The notes under the pieces are model-generated. The model did no database searches and was not told where the DNA came from. It saw only the letters and a list, made by a program, of their open reading frames with translations. Positions 55,398 to 63,283 of a DNA stretch of 64,000 nucleotides are shown here, one piece after another (within the stretch, counting starts at the first letter, position 1; the number at the start of each line of letters is the position of its first letter). The position numbers and the translations under genes are program-made. This DNA is from an uncultured Clostridium sp. (GTDB lineage: Bacteria; Bacillota; Clostridia; Lachnospirales; Lachnospiraceae), in the NCBI GenBank assembly GCA_937885015.1, contig CALAAS010000050.1, forward strand, positions 62,001 through 126,000, in the 5' to 3' direction.

Positions 55398-55435
55398 CCG
55401 GGGGCGCGCCAGACTGCGGGTTGGCGTGTCCCCGG
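55398..55435 (+). terminator. GC-rich hairpin after the BCCT gene
   Basis: CCGGGGGCGCGCCA (55398-55411) pairs with TGGCGTGTCCCCGG (55422-55435) with wobbles. Only a short T-poor tail follows, so termination may be partial. Confidence 0.55.
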
Positions 55436-55466
55436 AGTTGTTATGAAAAAGAAATGGGGATGAGAG

Positions 55467-56357
55467 ATGGAATACAGAAACCTGGTTACATTTTTGCGGG
55501 TGGCAGAACTGCAGAATTTTACGCAGGCTGCCAGTGCGCTGGGATATGCGCAGTCGACGGTGACATTTCACATTCAGTCTTTGGAGGAAGAACTGGGGGT
55601 TGTTCTATTTGACCGCATCGGAAAGAAAGTTTCACTGACCATGGCGGGGGAATATCTGATCGCCTATGCCAATGAGATGATGCATCTGGAGGCGGATATC
55701 CGTGGTTTGAATCAAAATATGGAAAAACTGCCGGGAACGCTTCGTGTGGGAGTGGTGGAGTCAATCCTGTATACCCATGCAGCGCGGGTTATCTCGGAGT
55801 ACTACAAGCGGTATCCACAGATTTCTCTGGAGATTCACTCCAATTCTTCGCTGGAACTGATGGACATGCTGAAGGGGAACAATGTGGATATTATTCTGTT
55901 CATGGGACGGAGGATCGTGGACCCCAGCTATGTGCGGGATCTGATTAAACCGGCTGAGGTGTCCTTTGTGACATCAGCCCGAAATCCGCTGGCGAAGCGA
56001 AAAAAGCTGAGTATTGAAGAAATCATGGAACAGCCATTGATTCTTCCAGAAAAAAGCAGTCTGTACCGGAAGATGGCAGAGGAGGTGGCGGCGCATTTTG
56101 ACCGGGTACTGGAACCGGCGGTACAGATCAATAATACGTCGATGATCATGGAACTGATGAAACAGGGACTGGGTGTCTCCTTCCTGCCCAGGTACCTGAC
56201 GGAGAAGGAAGTAAAGGCAGGGAATCTGGCCATTCTGAATGTGGGAAGCGGAATCCGGCAGGATTATTATATTCAGATGCTTCATCACAAAAATAAGTGG
56301 GTAACACCGCAGATGAAGGGATTTGTTGCACTTATGGAGGAGGTTCTGGAGGCGTAA
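55467..56357 (+). CDS. LysR-type transcriptional regulator
   Basis: 296 residues. The helix-turn-helix is near residues 5-60 (FLRVAELQNFTQAASALGYA, QSTVTFHIQSLEEELGVVLF) and the effector-binding domain runs from about 90 to 290. LysR proteins usually activate a neighbouring operon in response to a pathway metabolite. It lies between the BCCT gene and the opine-dehydrogenase gene in the same direction and probably controls both and the upstream dehydrogenase complex. Confidence 0.92.
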   Translation: MEYRNLVTFLRVAELQNFTQAASALGYAQSTVTFHIQSLEEELGVVLFDRIGKKVSLTMAGEYLIAYANEMMHLEADIRGLNQNMEKLPGTLRVGVVESILYTHAARVISEYYKRYPQISLEIHSNSSLELMDMLKGNNVDIILFMGRRIVDPSYVRDLIKPAEVSFVTSARNPLAKRKKLSIEEIMEQPLILPEKSSLYRKMAEEVAAHFDRVLEPAVQINNTSMIMELMKQGLGVSFLPRYLTEKEVKAGNLAILNVGSGIRQDYYIQMLHHKNKWVTPQMKGFVALMEEVLEA

Positions 56358-56488
56358 AACAATCGCTGTTTTCGATTATCACAATATAAACCATCTATTT
56401 CACAAAACACTTCCGAAGGGTTATACTTAAATCAGAAAGAAGAGCGGACTATATAAAAACAGAAAAATAAAACAGGGAGGATTTTAGG

Positions 56489-57730
56489 ATGGGTAAGATG
56501 GATTATTTGAAAGACATGCCAATTGCCGTTCTGGGCGGCGGTGCAGTTGGAAAGACGTGTGCGGCAGATATGAAGCTGGCTGGCAGAGAAGTGCGTCTGT
56601 TTGATATGATGCCCTTTGCGGAGAAAACGCTGGCTAATCTGGAAAAGACGGGGATTCTTCTGGATGGTGTTCAGAGAAACCTGTACTGCTTTGAGCGTTC
56701 CGGACGTGCCTTTTTTGATGTGATAAGCAGTAATATGGAAGAGGTGGTAAAGGGCGCCGGCCTGATCGTGGTGGCAGCACCGGCCTTCGCTCACGAGCCT
56801 TTCTTCCGGGAATTGGTTCCGCTTCTGGAGGACGGCCAGGTAATTCATATCTTTACCGACAACTACGCGTCTCTGATTCTAAGAAAGCTGATGCGGGAGA
56901 TGGGATGTACAAAGAAGGTTATCATAGGCGGATGGTCTTCGGCTCCCTATGGAACGCGCATTGAGTCTGTTGGTAAGTTCCAGTTCCCGCATGTGGGAAT
57001 CAAATACCGTGCCATTACGCTTCGCGGTGCATCTTTGCCAATGTCGGATATTGATGATTTTATGGAGTCTTCCAAATATCTGCCGTGTATCGATGCCGTT
57101 ACCTACGGAGATGGACCGGTGGCAGGAAATACGGTTCTTGATATCGGCTTTTCCAATATTAACCCGGTTATTCATGTTCCGGCTACGATTCTTGGCGTTT
57201 CCACCATGGAAAACTGGGGACTCATTTTCGGCGGTCACGACAGGACCAATTATTCCATGTACAGCCATGGCCTCTGCCCGTCTATCTGCGAGGTGCAGTA
57301 TCAGTTCTTTGAGGAAGAAAAGGCGCTGGCAAAAGCCATCGGCGTTGGCACGCCGACGTACTCCTATGAATCTTTCTTCTCCCGCCGAAGCGTGCTGACC
57401 CAGGAGTATATGGGACTGGATAAGGATGGTAAGGACAATGTGGTATTCCCGCTGGATCAGCCGTCCACAGAAGGAAATACGGGCCCCAACAATATCAATC
57501 ATCGCTACCTGACAGAGGATGTTCCGGTGGGATGTAAGATTTATCACGATCTGGGCGTGCAGTACGGCGTACCGACCCCAATTATTGATTCTATGATCGT
57601 TTTGGCAGGCGCTATGCATAAGAAGAGCTTCTTTGAGACCAGCAAATACAATCTGGCATATCTCGGTATTGACAATATGAGTAAAGAAGAGCTTCTGGCA
57701 TATCTGAATGAGGGCGTTTATAACCGTTAA
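56489..57730 (+). CDS. Opine dehydrogenase family (octopine/nopaline type) NAD(P)-binding enzyme
   Basis: 413 residues. The N-terminal Rossmann motif IAVLGGGAVGKTCAADMKLA and the C-terminal helical octopine-DH domain (NPVIHVPATILGVSTMENWG, then YSHGLCPSICEVQY) fit the NAD/NADP octopine/nopaline dehydrogenase family. Such enzymes join or split an amino acid and a 2-oxo acid by reductive amination at the N atom. The HVP/NP region includes the typical catalytic His. It lies in the same region as an opine-oxidase-like complex and a BCCT carrier. TTATACT near 56421 is a possible -10. SD GGGAGG. Confidence 0.82.
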   Translation: MGKMDYLKDMPIAVLGGGAVGKTCAADMKLAGREVRLFDMMPFAEKTLANLEKTGILLDGVQRNLYCFERSGRAFFDVISSNMEEVVKGAGLIVVAAPAFAHEPFFRELVPLLEDGQVIHIFTDNYASLILRKLMREMGCTKKVIIGGWSSAPYGTRIESVGKFQFPHVGIKYRAITLRGASLPMSDIDDFMESSKYLPCIDAVTYGDGPVAGNTVLDIGFSNINPVIHVPATILGVSTMENWGLIFGGHDRTNYSMYSHGLCPSICEVQYQFFEEEKALAKAIGVGTPTYSYESFFSRRSVLTQEYMGLDKDGKDNVVFPLDQPSTEGNTGPNNINHRYLTEDVPVGCKIYHDLGVQYGVPTPIIDSMIVLAGAMHKKSFFETSKYNLAYLGIDNMSKEELLAYLNEGVYNR

Positions 57731-57757
57731 ACGGCAGCGCTTGAGGGAAAGGAACAG

Positions 57758-57792
57758 GCCCCGGGTAGTTTTTTTGTTAAACCGCCCGGGGC
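57758..57792 (+). terminator. GC hairpin after the opine dehydrogenase gene
   Basis: GCCCCGGG (57758-57765) pairs with CCCGGGGC (57785-57792); the T-run is in the loop rather than after the stem, so its role as terminator is unsure. Confidence 0.4.
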
Positions 57793-57849
57793 ATGATATT
57801 TGTTATTGCAGAGGATCGCCATAAGTCAGAGGGGAAAGGAGAGGAGGAC

Positions 57850-58904
57850 ATGAAATTCGAGACAACGTATCAGCTGGAAGATTATATTTTGAACACCAGG
57901 TGGGAGGAACTGCCGGAGGAGGTGCAGAGACGGGCTGTCGACTGCGGTATTGATTTGATGGTTGCCCTGATTCTGGGAAGCAGAGGCGAACAGTTCCAAA
58001 ACGGAAAGAGGCTGGCAGAATATGTGAAGCCGGGAAATCTGGAAATTCCGGGGTGTCAGGACCGGTTCAGCTTTCTGGGAGCTGTGTTTGCCATGGGGCA
58101 TGCCTCGAATTCATTTGATATTGATGATGGCCACAATATGATTAAGGGCCATCCGGGAACTTCCTTTATTGCGGGCATCATGGCTGCAGGTCTGGAAAAG
58201 GATGTAACCTACCGGGAGTATCTGACTACGCTGGTGGTGGCCTATGACACGGCGGTACGCATGGGGGTGGCGCTCCAGGATTTTTATGGATTCCTCCACA
58301 GTACAGGGACCTATGGCGCGGTGGGGACGGCTGCCGGGATTGGGCGGCTGTTTGGCTTTACGAGAGAGCAGATGAATACGGCGAAAACCTGCAGGCGGAG
58401 GAGATTGAGCATGTGACGGTTCATACCTTTGATTCGGCGGCCCAGCTCAGCAAGATTGTTCCCCATGAAACGGATGAGGCTCAATATAATATCGCTTATC
58501 CGGTAGCTGCGGCTATTATCCACGGGGATGTGGGTTACCGGCAGATCAATAACCGGGCCATCGGAAATCCCAGGGTGCTGGATATGATGAAACGGTTAAG
58601 CTTTGTGGTGGATGAGGAGATGGACCGGCAATTTCCGGAGAAACGGCTGGCTTGGGTAGAGATCATGATGAAGGATGGCATGGCGTATAAGACGCGGGTG
58701 TATTCGGCCAGCGGTGAGGCTTCGGATCATATTGATCATGACTGGATCGTGCGGAAATTCAACCGCATTATGGATCCCTTCCTGAGTGAGAGCGGAAAGC
58801 TGCAGGTTTTGGCGCTGCTGACAGAGGAGCCGGAGCGGAAGCTGCGGGAGGTAATTGCAGGAATCAATCAGGCGCTGGAGAACTGTGGAAAAATTAACGA
58901 GTAA
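57850..58904 (+). pseudogene. MmgE/PrpD family gene broken by an internal deletion and frame change
   Basis: The first part (57850 to about 58385) codes the MmgE/PrpD N-terminal helical domain with GHASNSFDIDDGH and HSTGTYGAVGTAAGIGRLFG, then after REQMNTA the frame shifts and stops at 58416. The second part, in another frame (about 58385-58904), codes the C-terminal domain from LQAEEIEHVTVHTFDSAAQL to the end, with YNIAYPVAAAII. Intact members are about 450 residues; here roughly 100 residues between the two parts are missing. ATG 57850 has GGAGAGGAGG ahead. The family includes 2-methylcitrate dehydratase, cis-aconitate decarboxylase and iminodisuccinate epimerase; the former activity is unknown. 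Confidence 0.82.
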
Positions 58905-58931
58905 ATTCATGCTTGTGAAATTATGAAAGGG

Positions 58932-58977
58932 AAAATCCCTGCGGGTTTTTATCATTTCGGCCCGCGGGGATTTTGCG
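58932..58977 (+). terminator. Intrinsic terminator, bidirectional
   Basis: AAAATCCCTGCGGG (58932-58945) pairs with CCCGCGGGGATTTT (58961-58974), one wobble, with T residues on the right and A residues on the left. Confidence 0.88.
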
Positions 58978-58998
58978 TTTCGAATGGTTTTAAAATAC

Positions 58999-59027
58999 TT
59001 GACGCTCGGTTGTATGTGAGGTATCAT
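58999..59027 (+). promoter_or_regulatory. Promoter of the second half of the molybdenum island
   Basis: TTGACG (58999-59004), 17 bases, TATCAT (59022-59027): five of six matches in each element. The next start codon is at 59111. Confidence 0.72.
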
Positions 59028-59110
59028 TGTAAGCAGGAAAATTGTTAAAAAATAGAAAAAATCGTTGAAAATAATGGAATTGCAGACGAAATGAAATGGA
59101 GGACATAACG

Positions 59111-59527
59111 ATGAAAATAGCGATTGCATCTGAGACAGAAGAGATCGACGGATTGGTTCCGGCCACCTTTAAAGACAGTCCGTTCCTGATGATTATCGAT
59201 GCGGACAAGAATGAGATTTTTCATATATATGGAAAACAGGATCCGGAAAACCTGGTATTTGCTGAAAAAATCATTGAGCATGACTGTGAGGCGGTAATCT
59301 GTGGACCGCTGGAAAAAGAACCCTTTGAACGCCTGGTGGAGGTAGGGGTAACGCGGTATTTGGGCAGCGGCCATACAGTGCAGAAGGCCTACAGCTATAT
59401 GAATCGTTATAAGCTGGAACTGATCCGGGATTATATCGGCGGCCCGGGCGCTTTTGGACACAGCCATGATTACAGCTGCGACTGTGGGGAAGAAGAGCAC
59501 GAGCATCCCCATGAGTATGAGTCATGA
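59111..59527 (+). CDS. NifX/NifB C-terminal-like protein with His-rich tail
   Basis: 138 residues of the dinitrogenase iron-molybdenum cofactor biosynthesis fold (MKIAIASETEEIDGLVPATF; CGPLEKEPFERLVEVGVTRY). NifX/NafY proteins bind Fe-S or Mo-containing cofactors during nitrogenase assembly. This one ends in HSHDYSCDCGEEEHEHPHEY, a likely metal-binding tail. No nif structural genes are present, so it may handle molybdenum or an Fe-S intermediate for the Mop-type enzyme. ATG 59111 has GGAGG ahead; ATG 59096 is less likely. Confidence 0.75.
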   Translation: MKIAIASETEEIDGLVPATFKDSPFLMIIDADKNEIFHIYGKQDPENLVFAEKIIEHDCEAVICGPLEKEPFERLVEVGVTRYLGSGHTVQKAYSYMNRYKLELIRDYIGGPGAFGHSHDYSCDCGEEEHEHPHEYES

Positions 59528-59572
59528 CGGGCATGAATCGCGATGGACATAAGGAATGGGAAAAGGATAGAC

Positions 59573-60439
59573 ATGGAAGGGATCATAATTTTCGGGGCGG
59601 GACAGGCTGGGATGACGCTGTTTCGTCTTTTGCAGAAGGAAGAAAAGCGGGTCATTGCTTTTGGCGACAATAACCCGGCGATGCAGGGAAGCCGCCTGGA
59701 GGGAATACCGGTGTTTTCCATGGAAGAAGTTCTGGAGGCGGGACCGGAGGAGATATATCTGGCTGTTGTCAATGAGGCGGCCCAGGCTGAGCTTCGGGAA
59801 ACGCTGGAAAAGTCTGGATACAGAGGGCGGATTACATCGCTTTCGGAACTCCGGGAGCGGTTTCATATCCGCCTGGCTACCTGTCGTCTGCTAGCGAAGG
59901 AAATAGAGCGCCGACGAGTGCCGGGGGCGGTTGCTGAGCTGGGCGTGTATCAGGGAGCATTTGCGGCGGAACTGAATCGGTTGTTCCCGGAACGGACGCT
60001 GTACCTGTTTGATACCTTTACAGGGTTTGACAGCCGGGATATCGGGCAGTGGGATGGCAGCCGGGCCAGGGCCGGGCAGTTTTCCGATACTTCTGTGGAG
60101 GCGGTGATGGGCCGCATGGAGCATCCGGAGCGCATCGTCGTAAAGAAAGGATATTTTCCGGAAAGTCTGGGGGAAATGGCATCCGGAGAATTCCCGGAAC
60201 GGTTCGCTATGGTCAGCCTGGATACAGATCTTTACCAGCCGACGCTGGAAGGCCTTTCCTATTTTTATCCGAGGCTTTCGCCAGGAGGCTATATGATTCT
60301 GGATGATTACAACAGTCCTCAGTTTCCAGGGGTAGGACGGGCAGTACAGGAATTTTGTGACCGGGAGGGTGTTAGCGTAATTCCGCTCTGTGATCTGCAT
60401 GGGACGGCGGTGCTGGCGAAATATGGAGGTGTGCGGTGA
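59573..60439 (+). CDS. Rossmann-domain protein fused to a TylF/MycF-like methyltransferase
   Basis: 288 residues. The N-terminal ~100 residues read IIIFGAGQAGMTLFRLL, IAFGDNNPAMQGSRLEGIPV, a small dinucleotide-binding-like fold as in PglD-type proteins. The C-terminal ~180 residues match macrocin O-methyltransferase-like (TylF) proteins: VAELGVYQGAFAAELNRLFP, LYLFDTFTGFD, VSLDTDLYQPTLEGLSYFYP, DDYNSPQFPGVGRAV. Target unknown. ATG 59573 has AAAGGA ahead; an earlier ATG (59543) has no ribosome site. It overlaps the next gene by four bases. Confidence 0.78.
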   Translation: MEGIIIFGAGQAGMTLFRLLQKEEKRVIAFGDNNPAMQGSRLEGIPVFSMEEVLEAGPEEIYLAVVNEAAQAELRETLEKSGYRGRITSLSELRERFHIRLATCRLLAKEIERRRVPGAVAELGVYQGAFAAELNRLFPERTLYLFDTFTGFDSRDIGQWDGSRARAGQFSDTSVEAVMGRMEHPERIVVKKGYFPESLGEMASGEFPERFAMVSLDTDLYQPTLEGLSYFYPRLSPGGYMILDDYNSPQFPGVGRAVQEFCDREGVSVIPLCDLHGTAVLAKYGGVR

Positions 60440-62133
60440 GGACATTATATTTGGTGCGGCACGGGAGGCCGGAATTTTCTGGCGGAGAAAAGCAGTGTAT
60501 TGGACGAACGGATCTTCCGCTTTCGGCAGAAGGAAGGGACGAGATAGAAACGCTGCGTGCATCCTTCGCAGAAAAAGGGATTGAACGGATTTACACGAGT
60601 CCCCTGACCCGATGCCTTCAGTCAGCGGAAATTTTAAGCGGCGGCGTGATTCCGATTGAGATTGTGGATGGTCTGCAGGAAATTGATATGGGACAGTGGG
60701 ATGGACTGACCTTTCGGGAAATCCGGGAGCAGTACCCGGAGGAATATGCGGCCAGAGGGATGGATCTGGCGAATTTCCGTCCTCCGAAGGGGGAGAGTTT
60801 TTCCGACTGTGCCAAACGTGCTGTGCAGGCCTTCCGGGAGATACAGGCGCGGTGCCGTGGGAATGTGATTCTTGTGGGACACGCCGGGTTTTTTCGGACT
60901 CTGATTGCGGCCCGGGAAAATGTGGCGCTTAAAAATCTTCTGGATATTCCATTGCCGTATGGAGCTGTCTATCCGTGGCCGGAGCGGATTTTTGACGCTA
61001 TGATCGTGGCGGCGGGATTGTCCTCCCGCATGGGTGCGTTTAAGCCTCTTATGGAGTTGGGGGGGCGGACGGTCATTGAGCGTGAAATTGAAACCCTGAA
61101 AAAAGGCGGGGCCAGAGAGGTTGTTGTTGTGACGGGATACCGGGAAGAGGAGATCCGGGCGGCGGCAGCCGGTCCGGGGGTTCGCTTTTTACATAACGCA
61201 GCATATGCGTCTACAAAAATGTTTGACTCCGTGTGTATGGGACTTTCCTATTATAATGAAAAACGGAATACGCCGGAGGGGGCGAGTCTGGATGGAATCT
61301 TTTTTCTTCCGGTGGATGTTCCTCTCACGACGGAATTTACCATGGAATATGAAAAGTATCGATTTGAGGATGAAACCGGCGACGTGTACTGCCCTTATCA
61401 CGGTGGTGCACCGGGACATCCCCTGCTGATCCGTGCATCGGTGCTTCCAGCTTTACTGGCCCACGATGGGGAGCGAGGTCTGAAGGGGGCATATGAGCGG
61501 CTGGGAGATCGGGTTATTCATCTGGATGTGACAGATCGGGGCTGTGTGATGGATGCGGATACAACAGAGGAATTTGAGCGTCTCATCCGGTATCTGGAGA
61601 CAAGAAAAATACCGGATGAGGCAGTCTGCGAGGCATTGCTGGCCTGGTTCAAGACGCCGGAGGAAACGGTTCGCCACTGCCGGGCAGTGGCTGGATTGGC
61701 GGTGGAAATCGGCGAGGCCTGCAATCGGCAGGCCGGCCAGCAGCCGCTTTCGGCAGATGGCCAGCAGCCGTATCTGGATATTTCCCGCATTCGTGCCGGA
61801 GCTTTGCTCCATGATATTGCCAAAGCCTGGCCGGATCATGCCGCTGCCGGCGCCAGGTGGCTGTCGATGCTGGGACATGAAGGTGTAGCAGAGATTGTGG
61901 CGGATCATATGGATATTCCAGAGGAAAGATTAGAGGAAATCAATGAAAGCCTGGTGGTTTATCTGGCAGATAAGATGGTACAGGGAGAATGCCGTGTGAC
62001 GCTGGAAGAGCGGTTTGCGGCCAAGAGAGAGCGCTTTCGGGACGATCCGGCGGCGCTGGCAGGAGTAGAGCGCCGGTATGCTCTGGCAAAAAGGGCAAAG
62101 GAGCTGGCAGAACGAAAGGGGTATGCAGAATGA
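60436..62133 (+). CDS. Three-domain fusion: histidine phosphatase, MobA/MocA-like nucleotidyltransferase, HD domain (DVU_1551-like)
   Basis: 565 residues, GTG start. (1) About 1-185: histidine phosphatase with LVRHG (Arg8, His9) and TSPLTRCLQSAEI, like CobC. (2) About 187-385: nucleotidyltransferase with MIVAAGLSSRMGAFKPL, LPVDVPLT and GHPLLIRASVLPALL, the pattern of MobA/MocA. (3) About 400-560: HD phosphohydrolase with ALLHDIAKAWPDHA (His459, Asp460) and LADKMVQGECRVTLEERF. MocA makes molybdopterin cytosine dinucleotide, the cofactor form in aldehyde oxidoreductases, so domain 2 probably serves the mop product. The two hydrolase domains may act in cofactor turnover or proofreading (inference). 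It overlaps genes on both sides. Confidence 0.85.
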   Translation: MRTLYLVRHGRPEFSGGEKQCIGRTDLPLSAEGRDEIETLRASFAEKGIERIYTSPLTRCLQSAEILSGGVIPIEIVDGLQEIDMGQWDGLTFREIREQYPEEYAARGMDLANFRPPKGESFSDCAKRAVQAFREIQARCRGNVILVGHAGFFRTLIAARENVALKNLLDIPLPYGAVYPWPERIFDAMIVAAGLSSRMGAFKPLMELGGRTVIEREIETLKKGGAREVVVVTGYREEEIRAAAAGPGVRFLHNAAYASTKMFDSVCMGLSYYNEKRNTPEGASLDGIFFLPVDVPLTTEFTMEYEKYRFEDETGDVYCPYHGGAPGHPLLIRASVLPALLAHDGERGLKGAYERLGDRVIHLDVTDRGCVMDADTTEEFERLIRYLETRKIPDEAVCEALLAWFKTPEETVRHCRAVAGLAVEIGEACNRQAGQQPLSADGQQPYLDISRIRAGALLHDIAKAWPDHAAAGARWLSMLGHEGVAEIVADHMDIPEERLEEINESLVVYLADKMVQGECRVTLEERFAAKRERFRDDPAALAGVERRYALAKRAKELAERKGYAE

Positions 62134-63149
62134 AACTGATGAAAACAACGGAAGCGGTAGGGCAGGTGCTCTGCCATGATATGACACAGATTATTCCGGG
62201 GGTGGTAAAGGACGCTGTATTTCGGAAAGGCCATGTGGTGCGGGAGGAGGATATCCCAGTGCTGTTATCCATTGGAAAGGATCATATTTATGTGTGGGAA
62301 AAGGATGACACGCGCTACCACGAGGATGAGGCGGCTGATATTTTGCGTCAGCTGTGTCAGAATGAATATATGCGGGCTACGGAAGCGAAAGAGGGGAAGG
62401 TGGAACTGTTTGCAGAGTGCGACGGACTTTTTCAGGTAGATGAGGAGCGGTTGATTCGCCTTAACAGCCTGGGGGAGATGATGATTTCCACCCGCCACGG
62501 CAATTTTCCGGTAAAAAAAGGGGACAAGCTGGCCGGAACCCGGATTATTCCGCTGGTAATTGAGAAAGAAAAGATGGAGGCGGCCAGACAGGCAGTAGGT
62601 GAGACACCATTGCTTTCACTGCATCCGTATAAAAATAAAAAGGCAGGGATTGTGACCACGGGCAATGAAGTGTTTTACGGGCGGATCCAGGATAAGTTCG
62701 GACCGGTAATCCGCCAGAAGGTGGAAGAGTTCGGTGTAGAAGTGCTGGGGCAGACGATCATGAACGATGATCCGGATAAAATTTCAGCTGCCATCCAGGA
62801 ATGGATGGATAAAGGGGCAGATTTTGTAGTCTGCACCGGCGGTATGAGTGTGGATCCCGATGATACCACGCCGACGGCCATCAAGCAGACGGGAGCAGAG
62901 ATTGTATCCTATGGCGCCCCGGTTCTGCCGGGAGCGATGTTCCTGCTGGCATACACCAGAGAGGGAAAACCAATATTGGGACTGCCGGGGTGTGTTATGT
63001 ATGCAAAGCGGACGATTTTTGACCTGGTTTTGCCGCGGATTATGGCCGATGTGCCAGTTACAAAGAAGGACCTGGCAAAGCTGGGAATGGGCGGTCTGTG
63101 CCTGAACTGCCCAACCTGTATTTTCCCCAACTGCGGCTTTGGAAAATAG
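62130..63149 (+). CDS. MoeA/MogA-like molybdopterin-binding protein with Cys-rich C-terminus
   Basis: 339 residues. The MoCF-biosynthesis fold is seen in AGIVTTGNEVFYGRIQDKFG, DDPDKISAAIQEWMDKGADF and VVCTGGMSVDPDDTTPTAI, with GLPGCVMYAKRTIFD closing it. It lacks the full MoeA N-terminal domains I would expect, having instead a ~150-residue front (EAVGQVLCHDMTQIIPGVVK). The tail CLNCPTCIFPNCGFG holds four Cys. It probably binds molybdopterin during metal insertion or nucleotide attachment for the Mop-type enzyme. Start overlaps the previous stop (ATGA). Confidence 0.85.
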   Translation: MKLMKTTEAVGQVLCHDMTQIIPGVVKDAVFRKGHVVREEDIPVLLSIGKDHIYVWEKDDTRYHEDEAADILRQLCQNEYMRATEAKEGKVELFAECDGLFQVDEERLIRLNSLGEMMISTRHGNFPVKKGDKLAGTRIIPLVIEKEKMEAARQAVGETPLLSLHPYKNKKAGIVTTGNEVFYGRIQDKFGPVIRQKVEEFGVEVLGQTIMNDDPDKISAAIQEWMDKGADFVVCTGGMSVDPDDTTPTAIKQTGAEIVSYGAPVLPGAMFLLAYTREGKPILGLPGCVMYAKRTIFDLVLPRIMADVPVTKKDLAKLGMGGLCLNCPTCIFPNCGFGK

Positions 63150-63185
63150 GTTCGCATGAAAATGCGTTTGTTTTCTTGTAAAATA

Positions 63186-63252
63186 TTGACAAAAAAGCAC
63201 GTAAGTTATATGATGTGATGTAAAATACAGCGTTATTTTTTGGATAAAATAA
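63186..63252 (+). promoter_or_regulatory. modA promoter with downstream inverted repeat
   Basis: TTGACA (63186-63191), 17 bases, TATGAT (63209-63214). In the leader, TTATTTT (63233-63239) and AAAATAA (63246-63252) form an inverted repeat, a possible operator for a molybdate-sensing regulator. No Moco riboswitch consensus was recognised. Confidence 0.65.
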
Positions 63253-63283
63253 TGCAGAATCAAACAACGGGAGGAAGATTATT

